A stretch of DNA of 64,000 bases, taken from NCBI GenBank assembly GCA_942486035.1, contig CALNXK010000123.1, forward strand, positions 1,521,001 to 1,585,000, in the 5' to 3' direction. The notes beneath the pieces were generated by a model that saw nothing but the letters and a program-made list of their open reading frames with translations, ran no database searches and was not told the DNA's origin. Below are positions 1 through 15,300 of the stretch, piece after piece. A program made the translations under genes and the position numbers. Numbering within the stretch: the first letter of the stretch is position 1; the number at the start of each line of letters is the position of its first letter. This stretch comes from Porites lobata (lineage: Eukaryota; Cnidaria; Anthozoa; Scleractinia; Poritidae).

Positions 1-344
1 AAACAGATTTGTCCAGATTTTGTCACGTCCAGTGAGAGGCAACTCGCATCGCAAGTTTCATTGTTAAGCTACAAGATGAAAGTTGGTGATCATTTTAAAA
101 AGGAATTCTCCCGTAAGACATTTATATTCATAAGAGTTCGGACCCCTCCGACTAGACCAAGGGCATGGTTTTTTCTCCATCTATTATAGACCCTTAGACC
201 ACAAAGATAGAAAAAAAAGTGTGAACCAAAAAAACCAAAACAAAACAGCAACAACAAGTTTTCCCAACATGAAACTTAACCTTGTTTTAAGGAGTATCAC
301 AAATTTTATTTTATAAGGGGCAAAATGTGTTTAACTAAGTTCAC
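1..344 (-). other. intron of the minus-strand gene, runs out of window
   Basis: This is non-coding sequence downstream (in gene direction) of the HYR exon that ends at 345. The donor reads G|GTGAAC on the minus strand. I see no further sushi, HYR or EGF pattern in either strand. The rest of the gene must lie to the left of base 1. Confidence 0.6.
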
Positions 345-584
345 CTTTAACTCGAATGGAGAAAACACAGTCCACTTTAAGCCCTTCCGAATCAGTGACA
401 TCGTATCTGATTAAGTTTGTGCCAACATTCATTCGCTGTGGAGGAAGTAGGCCACTAAGATTCAAGGGTCCTTTAGAGTTGTCGGTTGGAACTGGAACCT
501 GCCACGTGACTATTGCGTATGATTTCCCAGCGGCTGTGGGAGTCTCCATGTTAGGTGGGCATTGAATGCTGGGAGGTTGCATAT
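345..584 (-). CDS. exon: HYR domain (third of minus gene)
   Basis: This 240-nt exon is phase 1/1. The HYR core runs from DMQPPSIQCP through VTWQVPVPTDNS to RYDVTDSEG and the closing cysteine in VDCVFSIRV. The acceptor is TAACAG|AT and the donor is AAAG|GTGAAC. It is the last exon of the gene inside the window, preceded by two sushi exons. Confidence 0.87.
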
Positions 585-3380
585 CTGTTAAAAGAGCAAT
601 TTTTCGTTTTTCTGTTGTAGTTACGTATTTAGAAATAAGTATAGGTAATAGCATGATTTGTAGTGATATTTGGCATAAATACCACTCGTGATATTTCGAA
701 ATGTTATACTTAATTTTACGAGCCGTTAGGCGAGTGAAATTTGAGACAATTTTGAAATATCACGAGTGGTATTTAAGCCAAATATCAGGTACAAATCAAT
801 CATGCTATTATTTATTTATACTACTACCCGCAAAGGTTTTGTAATTTTCACATGCAGGTATTTCAAATTAAGCTGAAATACCACTGCTCTAGGCCAATCA
901 AATTGCAGAAATTTCTCATGTAGTAGTATAAAAGCCAAACTACATAGTTATTTTCACAGATTGGGAAAAAACGTTTGTTCAAGTGTATCAGTACGCTAAG
1001 TACTTGTGCCAGTGCAACCTGAGGTTCAAGCAGTAAAGCAAAGGAGATACTCCAAGATTCTACATTTAAAGAAGTCCAATTTTAAGTCATTATCAGCAGC
1101 ACTTTTGGTACTTACCTTTACAGGTAATATTGCTAATGTTTCCACTCCAAGAGCCATTTGCAAGGCAAGATACTTGCGTGGGACCCTCAAGTTGATACCC
1201 GTTTGAGACATCACATTGTAGAAAACAACGGGTCTTATAACTTACTCCCCCAGAAAGACTGCAGGGAGCGGGGCTGATTTTTCCGTTGGCCAGAGCTTTG
1301 ATGGAAGGGCACTTAACAACTAGATAGAAAATAATTCCAAGAAATATGTTTAATCACATTGGCCGTTTTTATACTAAGGACGCATTACCCGTCTGGACGA
1401 GCTTAGGCAAACTTTTTGTAGTTCGTCTGGTTATGTGTCTCTAGTATAAAGAAGAGCACAAGACGCATTATGCGTCCAGAGGAACTACCTTTCGTAGTAC
1501 GTCGTTCAAGACGTATTTCGAAGGAAAGTTCGCCCAGACGCATAATGCATCTTGTGCTTGTCTTTATACTTAAGACGCATAACCAATCGAACTACAAAAA
1601 ATTTGCCCAAGTTCGTCCAGACGGGTAATGCGTCTATGGCCGTTTTTATACTTAGGACGATGTCACTGATTGACGGATAATGCGTCGTCTAGTATAAAAA
1701 CGGCCATTACCACGCTTTTTGCCGTTTATTGTACCAAAATAGAAGCCAACGAACTAAAGAAGGGAATTCGACTAAAGAAGTGTTTCTTTGTTTTATTCAT
1801 TTTATCATAATGTTAGTTTCTGTATGAAAAAATGAAAGAGCTAGAATATAACACTGACAGTTAGGAAAAAAGCCTCGGTTTCAGGAATACGATCAGAAAT
1901 TTATTTGTGACTTGGTTTTTTAGATCAGTTTACTCTACCAGCTCTCAGCGAGGCCAGGAGGAGGGCGGCTGGAAAGGAAGTGTTTGTGATGGTTCGTCTA
2001 CACACTTAGAATACTCAATGGCAATCAAAAAACATTTTTAAAAATTGTTGTTACTGTTCAAATGTTACACAAAGATTAACTTGCACCATGGCGCCTTATC
2101 ATCGGCGTAAATTAATGCATCAACAACTGAGTTCGTTTAGGAACCGTTATCAGTTGTCAAAGTAAAGTATGAGTTGCAATTAATTTATAGCAAAGGATAT
2201 GCTGTGTCTGACTCGTCCCCAGTGGTCTACGCGTGACGCGCGCGGTGGGAGCAGGGGGTAATGGGAAGGGAGAAGACGTGACTGGAGGACTCTCTCTCTC
2301 TCGTTTTCCTCCTTCACATCACACCCCGCGCGCCACGAGGAGAGGTTGTGATAGATGACTGGGGACGAGTCAGATGCTGTGCTTTCTTAAGGTTCTTACT
2401 TTCACAGGTAGTTGTATTGCCTGACCAAGTACCATTTGCTTCACATGACCGCATTCGTGAGCCAGCCTGTCGATGTCCCTCGTTACAAGCGATAATAGCT
2501 TGAGAACCGTAGGCAGATCCACATGAAAGAGAAGTTATGGCGCCATATAATGGCGGTTGAAGGACCGGGCACGACCTTTCTGCGAAAATGAAAACAAAAT
2601 ACTTTAAACATATAGCTTATTAATGTATGTTGCAGGTACCTTACTCAGAGGTTGAATGCAGCACAGACTTGGAGACATTGTCCCAAGAGGAACGATGAGA
2701 TATGGATTGAGTGTTGTATAACGCTTCTTAGATCAGCCTTAAATATTTTATATAAAGATCTTTGACCAAGTAAGGACTTTATAAACACATTCCATCAATT
2801 ACTACGTCTTTACAAGACCGTAAACTCGATTTCTGTGGGCATCTCTATGGACATAAGTACTAAATTGGAACAATACGCTTCAATGGAATTCATTTCTGTA
2901 AGAGGTTTGAACCGTGAACGGTTTGAGCCCAGGAGTCATTTCATAAGTATGGGGTCATTTCAGCAGGAGGACATGTTACATTCCCGGGTTTTGCCCTTTT
3001 ATTCTTGGATTCCTCCCTCTAGCCCTCTTTAGATCGCAAAATACTAAGCATTAATGCGTAATTCTCCCCTATTTATCCGGCATTCCGATGTTTTAAAACT
3101 CTTCCTACTGCTCTTTCCTCTCCCGCTTTCCGTATCCCTCCTGGCCTTATTCTCCCGATATCCCGCCTTCTTGCCCTCCCCACATTTCCCGGAAAGGTGA
3201 TATTGATGTTGCCATGCAATCCCTTACACACTATAGAATATTTAAATATTTTGTTTGAGCTTGTCAGTGACCTGCTGTAGGGATCTTTATCGTCCATGAC
3301 GGAGTAGTGTAGGCGGTGAGTGCGTTTGTGTAAGATAGGAGTCATAAGCAATTGAGGCAACTAAATATCGATAAATGGCA

Positions 3381-3412
<32 letters not shown>

Positions 3413-6400
3413 GATTGGTTAAAACCACACGCATAATTCACCATAACCAGCCGCTGTTGACCAAATTTGGAAAGAATTTTATCATCTTGAACCGATGACG
3501 TCAAAATGACGTCAAAAGTGCAGCCTTGTTGCAGATTATTGAACCGTTGACCAAGAAAACCTGGGGACGAGATTGAATTGTTTTGGTAGTTAGAACAAAA
3601 TGGCGGAACTGTTGGGGAAAGTTTTACTCGTTTCACGGCGAAATATTGTTTAAAAACATCGCAAGAACAGCAAGAAGACAACTCGACGGACATCTGCTAT
3701 TAATTTGGAGTATATATATCTGCAGACCTGAGCAGACCTTAATCTCCTGAACTTCCCAATAAAGATGCATTATGGATATGAACTTACATCGACCGAGGTT
3801 AGCATGTTTTAGCTTGTTTTTAAACTTGGAATTATTTTGAAGGAATGATAAAACAATTATTGATGGGTATATTTACTTATGACTTGCACCACGAAACTGC
3901 AGTTTGCTCTGTTTCCCTCGGCGTCTTCTGCAGAATAGTGAACATAATGCAGCCCAATACTTAGATTGGCTGGAGGACGCACTGCTGAGTAGCTTAAGGT
4001 CATGTGACCAGAGTTATCTCTTGCTATTGGTTCATTCCACGAGACCAAAGTACTGGACGAACATTTAGGAACAGAAACCACCATGTTTCTTGGACAACTG
4101 CCGTTAAAAGAAGGAGGCGTATTGTCTGAAAACAACCAGATTTTGTTTCGACAAAGATCTTGTTAAATTTAAGGATAATAATAAGAAAACAAGAAAAGGA
4201 TGCGCATAGACAATTCTAAACTAGATTAATGTCTTATATGTCTTTCACTTCTTCCTAATTTATTTGGGTGTAGAGATTTTGATTAAATAGGATAGGTCCT
4301 TTTTGATGCTATTCAGTTTTTACGTACATCGGTTTTTAATCTCACTGACTATAGAGATAAATAATTGTTAAATAAATAAAGGCAAGTTATTACTCTCAGC
4401 TGAGTTTTATAAATTTTTCTGGCCACAAATAGGTTACTTGCCGGTCGAATGATTGAACTACTCTTACATTCATGAGGAGTTATCAACTTCGCAGAAAGAA
4501 GCTATAATAACCCTAATAGAGAAGAAAGACAGGGATTGAGGAGTTATCAAAAATTGGAGACCGATATCTCTAGTAAACGTAGACGTTAAAATAGGCTCAA
4601 AGGCTGATCGCAAAGAGATTAGGAAAAGTCCTGCCATATGTAGTCCGTCATGACCAAAATGCTTTCGTGAAAGGAAGAACGATTTTTGATGCCGTTGGAA
4701 TAATAAGCGACATCATTGATTATACGGAAATGAAGGGATATGAAGGGATAATGTCCGCCATAGACTTTAAGAGGGCTTTTGACTCCCTGAGTTTGGACTT
4801 ACTTTTTAAATCTCTTGAACTATTTGGGACAGTTTTTAATTGCATCTTAAAGATTTATGCAGAGACCTTTCAATTAGATTGGGAAAAAGTGCACTCATTA
4901 TTTTTCAAAATAACGCTGGACACAAAAGTAAGAGAGTTTCAATACAAAATACTTCATAGAATCTGTTACACAAATGTCACGTTGTTCAAATTTGGTTTAT
5001 CTAAAACTCCATTATGCTACTTCTGCAATGAAGAATCAGAGACACTAGAACATTTCCTCTTTCACTGCGAAACACTTTCTGGAATGAGCTTAACACTATT
5101 CTTAAATCGCAAGACCTAGTCTCAACCAACTTCGACATTAAGGATATTTTATTTGGCCATTTTTGCTGGGATGATGATGACAGTATTCTTGCTAATTATA
5201 TTATTCTCGAGAGTAAATATCTTTATTTTTTGTTCAAAATATATCATCCCTCTCGACTAGCCTTTTATTTGCAAAATGTAAAAAACATACCAAATAGTAC
5301 GTTTCATTGTGAACAAAAATAACAAACTCCACTTCCACAATAAAAAATGGGAACCTCTACTGCTGTTGATGGAACTTTAGCTATCACCACGCTTCAGCGA
5401 CGACAATTTCCACCAATGTAGCTTTTTCTTATTTGTTTCTTCAAGTGACGCTTGCCTAGTGTCTAGTGTTTAGTATTTAGTGTTAGTGTATAGCGATGTA
5501 GGTGTGTTAACTTGTGTTTTTGTTTAGCGTAGTAATGATGTTAAAAGTAGTGATTAATGCTTCGTTTCTTCGGCTTTCCGTTATTACATGCAGTTTTATT
5601 TACTGTACTTTTTTCCCTACTTTTTCTTCATTTTATTTCATTATTATTTTTTGCAACCGCTGTAAAAAATTCTATAATAATAACAATAAAAAAACCTGGT
5701 AACAGGTTAAAAACAAAAAAAAAGTTTTCGTAGTGTAACACTTAAAGAAGAAATTACTCGATACCTCGACAAAAAGTGTCCTTGTTCCCAGTCCACTTTC
5801 CGTTCTTGTCACATACCCTTGTTGAAGTGCCCTCTAGAACGTAGCCTGATGTCTTGCAGGAAAAACTGCAGGACTGGCCGTAAGTGCTTCTTGATAAACA
5901 CGAACGTGGAGACACCGCACCATTTGCAGGAGGCGTGAGTGCACTGCAGTTTACCACTGCAATATGTGATTTAAGAAAAAAAAAAACATTTCCGTCATAG
6001 GCCATTTTGAGATTGAGAGTGGGCCGATGTTGTGTCGAATTGCACCGTGGGATTGTTTATCTAGTTTTTTCTATTGGCGACTGCAGTTGCGAAGGAAACT
6101 GGATCAAAAACAGTCCCACAATGCAATTTGAGACAACATCGTCCCAGTCTTTCTGCGCGACTTCAAAATGGCCGACGTAGCATTACTTTATTCAGAAAAC
6201 AAAAAGCGCCCACAGAAAAAGCGTAGCGCTTAATAAATTCGCCGCCTGTAATTTACTTTCCTACTACAGGCCGTGCAGCCGATGTGTGAGTGCAGTGTCG
6301 TGAAAAAGCAGTCACTACTTTAGTATCAAAATGCCTTCCATAACAACACCCACCACTGGGAAAGTTTCATATCTGAATCAACATGGACGCGTTAACTGAA

Positions 6401-9349
6401 TGACATGCGAATGTGTGAGTCAAAAATTTGAGGCACACTACCCAGGAAAAGGCATTATTTTTGTCAATTTAACTCGGGGTAGAACGCCCACCCCCACAAA
6501 TTGAGGAATACAAAGGACAATATTTATGATAAAAACCTCTCCCCCACAGCGTTTTATTTAGTTAAGTTAGCCAATTTTGAAATCGTAAGAAATACCTCCT
6601 CTATGAGCGGTGTCATAATACTTACCTTGACAAGTTGGAGCCACCCCACTCCATGTTCCATTTTCCAGGCACTGTCTCCTTGACGAGCCGGTCAAATTGT
6701 AGCCAACATTACAAGAGAAGCTACAAATTGCGCTATAGCGTTCGGACACTGGGTCAGTACAGCCACGTTTGATTCCATTGATTAGATCAGGATAAGATAG
6801 GCAGGTAATTTCTAATGAAGAAATAAATTTTAAACACTCGTCTGATACTTTTGAAAAAAGGATTATACAGGACACTAGTTTATGGAGTAAACCGAAAGGG
6901 GTGGGTGTCGAGCTATCATGCGAACTTTTATGCAGTCGTTCGCATGGCTTATTAGTCCAAGGACTTCTTAAATGCTAGAAGCCGTGAAAGCGGGAAAGAA
7001 AGCTCTGCTCACAGTTCTACTTTCAGTATAACATATTCAAATAGAGATGAACAGCATGACGTCAGCATCCTACCATGAAAACGGTTTAAATGGTTGCCAA
7101 GCGTCTATTGCTTCCTTATTGAAATAGAGATGAAAAGCACGACATCAATATTGTACCCTGAAAACGTACCCTGGCATACAGGAATAGGACTGTCCCAGAC
7201 TCCTGGAGGGCTGTTACCAGGGGCATTGCATGTCACCGTTGAAGACCCATTCAAACGGTATCCAACGGCACAGGAGAAGTTACACTTTGAACCATAATGA
7301 TCACCACAACTGTCCATTTGTAAAGGACCTCCAGGACTAACTCGTAGAGTTGTACAATTGATCACTAACCAAGAAGAGATACAAAAGGGATATCACTATT
7401 ATTGCTGTTGATAAACACCTAGAATAAGACAAAACGGCAGTCAAACAAAACGTTAGCTAAGCGTATTCAAGGGTAAGGGCCCCTAGTTAATTCAGTCACA
7501 GATAGAGGACGTAAATCCAAAGTTTTAACTTTGAGCGGTCTGAAATGCCCCAGGTCGAAACCTCAGGAAGTGCAGTGGACTGCACACGCTGACGGACAAA
7601 GTACAATTAAACGGAGTTAATGAATATTATTGGATACAGTCTTTGTTACCTAAAATGATGACTGAAAACCTGCAGTTGGCTTTGTTTCCTGATTGGTCCA
7701 CAGCTGTGTATGTGATCAAGTGAGTTCCTTGACTAAACCTTGTTGGCGACTGGTAATTTGACGTCACTGATTTGACAACTCCTGAGTTGTCAGTGGCAAC
7801 CGGCTGGGTCCAGTTCACCAGGGCAGAAAGCATTTCTCTCTCAGCATAGGCGAACAATGTTTTTGCCGGGCATGTTGCACCAAAGTTTGGGGGTTGAGTG
7901 TCTTAAGAAAGAAGAAAACAAATTGCCTAAAATAAATACCTTTAGAACAGGCCATGACAACGTGAGAATCATGAAACAAGCTAACAAAATAATGAGATCA
8001 TACTATGAATTATAAAATAAGAAAACTGCTCTGTTCTTTCATGGTGGGAAATCGGAAAGCGTTACTGGAAAAGGATGGTTTTTAAATTGGGCTTCCAAGT
8101 AGACTAGTTTAGCCGTTGCTTTAGTTTGAATGACTTTTGTTCAGCTACAAGAGCTTTGATCCAGGTAAAATTGTCTAGGATTACATTCTGTTAGGTAACA
8201 ACCTGTGCAGTTTATGTCATTTCCACTCCATTGACCGTTCAGCAAACACGTTCTTGTGACATTTCCGATGAAGCTAGTGTAACCACTTTGGCAGGAATAT
8301 CGGCAACCTGATCCATAAGTACTTCCACAGGAAGGGGTCAGCAAAAGGGATTTGGGTGGAGTCACCAGAGGGGGACAAATGACCGCTGACATGTAGAAAA
8401 GAAAAAGAAATTTTTTTACATACTTGTGATAGTTAAATGACATCTGATGCACTGCAAACAACGCAAAAAAAAAAAAAAATTGAAGACACAAAATGGCCAA
8501 ATTATGCCAATCAGGTCTCCAGCCTAAACCATGCTTTACCATTTATTCATGCTCAGAAGGTCGCTTTTACCTGATATTTTAAGGTTTCCTTCAATTGACG
8601 TAATATAGTGTTAGCTCCTTTAACGTATCATACCGATTTGTCTTAAACGTTTCCACTTGTAGTTGAAGTTTGCTAGATCTTAAATTTCTTAGATGTCTTC
8701 TGTTTTGTGTTTAATTGTTTTCGCAAAGAGAAGGGATAACTTGCAGGATGGTAAGTCTGACCCGAAGAAACAATTTAAACTAGTATTGATTAACCAAAGG
8801 TTAGGAAGTGAAATTCAATCGCTGTGCTTTGCGTAAGCTTCGCTTGATAGAAGGTCAAAAGGCGCGTGATTAGATTGTGTTCTATGCGTTTTTTCTTTTT
8901 TCTTAGTGGAAGCCCAAACGAATGCTGGCTACATACTTACCGCACATGCGTAATAGCAATCTTTTATAGATTAGGACTGCAGGCTCCTTTGGTTGTCTTC
9001 AATTACTACAGTCTTGCCAAATTTCCCGCGTCATAAATTTAACGAAAGCTTATGCCGAATGCGCTAATAATATTCTTACCTTGGCAAACAAAATCTTGGC
9101 CACTCCAACTTCCGTTCTGAAGACATGTCCTAGATGAGGAGCCCAAACTGACTAAACCGGGATGACAGGAAAACTGGCAGACAGTGTTGTAGGTTTCTTT
9201 GGATGCCCCTGAGCATCCCTGACGGGTACCATTGTAAGGTGTTGGTAGGGCGGGACACGTGACAACTGAACGAAATATGTAGTGGACATTTATCCATCAG
9301 GTTAGTAGACTGCGAACCCGGGGGGATACTTTAGGAATTTTGGGGGACC

Positions 9350-9380
<31 letters not shown>

Positions 9381-12300
9381 CAGCAGAATTTTCCAACCCT
9401 ATACTATACTTAACTCCCCAAATCTCCCCTATCCTAGAGTAGCTGTTTTCCAGGAACTACTGAGGTCACTAGTACAGTCTAGCCAAAACAAAACCGATTT
9501 GATTTTCTTATATTTTCGTGTGGCAATCCCGGTTTCCCTAGTCTAGACAGGAGCCCATCAAATGGAGCCTCCATCTCCATTAATTTCTTGAGTCAACCCT
9601 TTCCCGAGTAGATTTATAAATAGAACGGCTAGTTTCCCGCGAAAAGTGTCATATTTCCGTGGGTCTCGTGTGTCACCGTGAAAAAATAAAACTGGATGAA
9701 GTCGAACTCAGAAGCCCGCCCTTCGACCGTTTTCCTTTTTTCCTTTACGTCCATTTTTACAATTTTACAGCCGCTGGGATCTGGGTATCATGAAATAAAA
9801 GTTAATGAATTACCCCACTGAGACTAAGCATGAAGTGATGGGACAAAGACAGCGAACTGAGGATCACGGAAAGGTTATCTTTGCGAGTGTTTTTTTTTTT
9901 TGCCGTCATACATCCCACATTTAAGTATGCACCTTGGAAAGAGTCGACGATTAAGCGTTCTGTGGAAGATTTGGAACTTTTCGATGATTAGCGCCGAAAA
10001 AATTGCCAGAATCATTTGAGTTTTGTCATCACCGTGGAGTGGTTTTCGCCAGGTAACTGTTAAGCACCGCGTGCAAAGCAAAAGCGATGACCCAAGTAGC
10101 AACTAACGAGGAATGCTTCAGTTCCGAAATTTGAGAAATTGCAGTCTTCCATTACAACTGACTTGTATCATCATGAGAGTTGCCTGAGAAAACTGGCACT
10201 TGAAAAGTTGAACAGAAGACAACAGTTGCTCGACCGTGAAGCTAAATCAAAAGTAATTTGCTAACGGAGGAATTTGTGACATCGCGCTCCAGTCCAAAGA
10301 CCCACTTATCTAAAGAAAAACAAAATGGATTGTATTTGCGCCAAAAGAATCATGACCGACTAACAGGACAATTCTCAGCAGTTAATGTAGAAGTTTAGGC
10401 TCAATTTCTTCCTTCGAATTCGCATCTGTAGATCACTTTTTTGCGAGAAAACAATTGGCTGGGCCCGGCGTTACAAAACATAGCAGGGAATCATCACACT
10501 AGCTGACGAACAAAACAACCACAAGGACTACAAGTATTTATTCATGATCAGATAAACCCACTGCGGAAAAAAAATTGAAAAACTAGAAATTTGATTAATA
10601 TTGAGTCATTTAGCCGAAATAAGAACCTTAACGCGCAAAAAAATTGGCTAAAGGAAACGAATCCTGTCAGAACTACAGACTGCCGGTAGTAGTTAATCAT
10701 TATGCATGTAACAGACCAGCTTCATGGCCTCTTAATGTGAGACAAGCAACCAAAATTAAGATTAACATAGTCAGAGTTTAAAACTCTCCACAGTATAATC
10801 TACCCCTAGAAAGAAAAAAAGAAAGTCTCTGAGGGATGAAAACGCTAAAGTCACGTTTCACTAGCTTATGATTGTGTTTGGCCTGTCAACACGGAATTTC
10901 CTGCTGTTTGATGAAGTATAATAGCAGTGTCATTTCGTCGTTGTGATTGGCTTCCCACCGTCGGCGCGCGAAGTCTCCCCTGGGAACTGTTCTAATTATA
11001 AATCTACTCGGGAAAGGGCTGACTCCAAGGGCTTGTATGAGAGATGGAGGCTCCATTTGATGGGCTCCTGGTCTAGACTAAAATCGGAAACCAAACTTTC
11101 TGATTTATGTACCCTATCCCAGAGTAAACTGCTTGAAAACCATGCCTTTCACAGCAGCACATACCCATATAGCCCATACATGGCAGTACCCCCGCCCCCT
11201 TCCCCGGGGCCTGCGAAGCAGTCATCTCTATTACCTGTTAGCCAAGCTAGAGAAACGCGGGAGACACTCGAGCAACCTCGCCCCCTCTGTGAGAAAACAG
11301 ACTAAAACTGTGAAAGGCTTGAACCCAGGAGTCATTTCAAAAGTAGGTTGTGTTTGATCGTCCGGGTAAACGTAGTCCTGAACAGGACAGTTGTTGTTGA
11401 CAGTGACTGACGTTTCGACAACCTGTGCTGCAGTCATCTTCAGAGTCAAAGTGAGTTTTATCACGGTTGATGGTATTATACTCTGGTTGTTGATCTGATT
11501 GGTCAATTATGTCGCGATGTTATTGGTCGTCTGTCAGTTAAGCCGTGATGTTATTGGCTAGGAAGACCCGTAAACAGTAATTGGTGCATTTCGATCCGTC
11601 TATTGTCACAGTTAAACAGTCGTCTATTGTTAGTCAAATTGTCAGTTCTCCAGTCTTTCTTTCGTAGTCAGTTTTTCTTGATCTCGTCAATAAGTCGTTT
11701 GTACGGTGCTGGTAATTGTTGGCTACGATTCAGTGGCGTTTGTTCTAAGTTAGTAAACCAGCTTTCTAAAGTAAGACATTGATAGTAATCTGTAGAATAC
11801 GTTATACATGTCACAGAGTCCCAGTCAGTTTGATGTTTCGTCTGTGAATGATGCTCAGCAATGTGATTGTTGACGTCACCATTCCTCTTCGCTCGTTTGT
11901 GTACGGTCAGTCGCGTGCTAAGGTTTCTGCCGGTTTCAGCAATGTAAGAAGCCTGGCAGTCGCAGCATTTGATCTTGGACACTGCTCCCTATCTGTCCTC
12001 GGGTTTGTCTTTGTCCTTGACATTAGTAAGTAGTCGTCGTAAAGTGGTTATCGGTCTGTGTGCAACACGTATATTGTAAGGTTGTAATATACGTGCGATA
12101 GTTTCAGAGGTCCCCCTGATGTACGGTATAGTCACTGTCGTAACAGGACCAGAGTTGACGTTGGTCTGAGTGTTTGAATCAACTTTACTGTGAGTGTTCC
12201 GTCTAACAAAGTTCGCGTTGTAATTGTTCTTACTAAAAACGTTGTTAAGATAACTGTTGCAGTTAATTTTATATTTCAGTTAATTTTTATTTCTCTATTG

Positions 12301-15300
12301 TTTTTGAGAATGGTAATGTATGCTAATGAATTTTAAACAAAGGGGAAACAAAAATTAACTGAAATAAAGAATTAACTGCAACATAACCAGTCTCGTCTTG
12401 TAGGCTGTCAGGCGAGTCGCAAACTAGTTGCGCTGGTCTCGTCAAAGTCCGGATAGTAGTAGCCTTGTGAGAGGTCGGGACTGGTCTGGTAATCGGTCGG
12501 TATGTGTCACGGCTTAACTGACAGACGACCAATAACATCGCGACGTAATTGACCAATCAGATCAACAACCAGAGTATAATACCATCAACCGTGGTACAAC
12601 TCACTTTGACTCTGAAGATGACTACCGGACAGGTTGTAGAAACGTCAGTCACTGTCAACGACAACAGTCCTATTTAGGACTACGTTCACCCGGACGATCA
12701 AACACAACCTACTTTAGAACAGACTAAGTTGCGGGGATTCAAGATTTCAGCTGGTCGTTACCAGGTCTTTACCTTCTGCTCTGTAAACTATGTTACCTCG
12801 ACTTACCAGTGCAATGTGTTTGTAGTCCAGTCCAACTACCATCGCCTTGGCAAGTCCTGGTGCTTGCACCGCTCAGCAAATATCCCTGGTCACATGAGAA
12901 TACACAGGATTGCCCCGGTAAATTGGAACAAGGCAACAAACTACCATGCATAGGTGTAAACAGTTGAGGACAGCGGTTCACTATTTAATGAAGAAAGGAG
13001 AACGCTTTATTAAATTCCAACTCCAAAGAGCCTTCCAGTCTCCTACTTTCATCACCTGTGATGGAGGGCCCTCTTTTCTGAGTACTGGGTGCGCTTCCCA
13101 ACGTGTGAGACATGGAAACACTGTATACCTTGTAATATCCAGACTAATAATATTCCAGCATGCTTTCAAGAAAAAGTGGAATACGATTCTGAACTCTGAA
13201 TTTTACAGAATGGTCAGCAAGCAACAAGCTTTAAGTCTTCTTATTGCTTTAAAAGCGTGCAATCACATGAAAACAGGGAACCGAGATTAGAAAGAACGAC
13301 ACTTTCAATATAACTCCCACTGTGGTAGTATTAAATGAACATAGCCCCTGATGCACCTAAGATAAACTGCACGTTAACTAAGTCTATCACGGTGTTTTAA
13401 GCAGAGATCAGAGCTGCTAGGGGATTGCGCAAAAAAAGAAAAGGAAAAAGAAAAAGAAAAAAAAACCCTAAAAAATACTAGTGTTTTTCGGGGTCATTCT
13501 TACCTCCTTGACATGTCGACGAGTCACCAGGTTTCAATTGTACCCCATCCGGACAGAAACACTGATGACCGTTTGGGTTTGGCAGGCAAATGTGACTGCA
13601 GCCTCCATTCAAATGAGAACAGTGGGTAGTTCCTGTGCGAATGCAAGATGCAAACAGGCGTGAATATTCAGGGTAAATACAAAACAAAGGTCGCTGACCC
13701 AGCTTGTAGTTTTAACAATGAACAGAACGTTTGGTTTCGCTCTTGGACATCGCAAACGTCAACTTTCTGGCTATAGTTAGTACTGGGGTCCCCTCTACAA
13801 ACTATATTCTGGCAAAGAGAAACTGTTAACGACTTTTTTTTGTAAAATTTCTTCACTACTTTTCTCTTACGAAGTAGAGGACGATACTATAAGAGAGATG
13901 AAAAAATATATCGCTCTGAGAGGGTCTCAATAGCTTTAACCGTCAGCCGTCAAACAGCCTAAAAATTAACGACCAAACGTTAAAAAAGTCATTTTTACCG
14001 TCAACCGTCAAAAATGCAGATTAAGTTTTAAGGTATTTCAGATATCACTCTTTCAGCTGATCTTCCCTCCTGAAGAATCTCCAAACTAGAAAAACTAGTT
14101 CACATGTTCTCAAAAACACTTTTTCTAGATATTACAATACTTTGCAATCTGCTTATATCTGAAAATATTTCCAAATTTTATAAGTGAAAGGCCAAGACAA
14201 CCTTCAAAACACAAAAGTTAATATTAAGTCATACAGAAGTTACTATTTACTTCAACTTTTAGACTACATTTCCACTTAATAATCGTGAACCGTCAAAAGC
14301 GCTGTAAAATTTAACCGTCAATCGTCAAAACTGGAAAAAATATCGCAAAGTCTTTGAGACGAGATTCACCGTTTTTAATGACGCTTCTTTTACCAGGGTA
14401 CGTAATGTAGCTAATATTATTAAAAAGGTGCTATCTTCACTGAGTTGACTGATTGTTAGAAGTGGTATTTGTTGCTGAATGGACTGTGAATTACGCGTGG
14501 TTTTGTCTTTGTAAAGTAGTGAAAAGAGCAAAATTTCTAAGGGACACCCACCCGAAGTTGTGCTGCTTTTGTCATATATGTGGATTTCCATGGGTCTTCC
14601 CATTCCTTGGACCAGAACATCAGTGAGGGAAGACGTCATATTATAGCTATGAACACTTTTTTTAATCCAGTCTGTCCAGAACAGCGTATCCTCGAGTAAG
14701 GCGAGTCCGAAAGGATGATAACTATCTTTATTAGACGACAAATCCAGTATTAGCACGCGGCTATTCCCTTGAAAGTCCACTCTTTCAATTTTGTCGAGTT
14801 TTGCATCACACCAGTAGAGCAGCCTATTTTTGAAGTCCAAAGCGAGTGAGTTCACCCATGACAAGCCGGAACTAACCAGAACGGTCCTTGCTGTGCCATC
14901 CATGTTTGCTTGTTCGATCTTTGGTGAGGCTCCCCAGTCGCTCCAATACATCTTTCTAAAATAAAAATCAAGACAGACCAGAGAGGTCAAAAGAGAGATA
15001 AAGAATAAAGGGAACATTTCTTAAAAGGACGTTGGGAAACAAGTTATTATCTTATGGTGATTTCTGCGGCCGTTAGTCACGCATTTTTGAAGTTAAGGGT
15101 ATTTTAGGGTTCATCCGCCATTTTGATTAAAATTAACTAGGTTACCTGTCATCTATGTCTGTTTATATTAAGGTTTGTTCTTTAGGATTCAATATTTAAT
15201 AGCCGCTACTGTAAAAATTTGTTGTAAGTTTGTTAAAATTTTGACTTTCACATGCAAGAACAGCCTTTGCTATTTTATGAGGCCTATAGGGGCTTAAGTC

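Noticed and set aside
11340..11555. Hammerhead ribozyme in the Penelope terminal repeat
   Set aside because: A CTGAAGA...GAAAC arrangement is present on the minus strand, but I could not pair stems I and II around it. A covariance-model search would decide.
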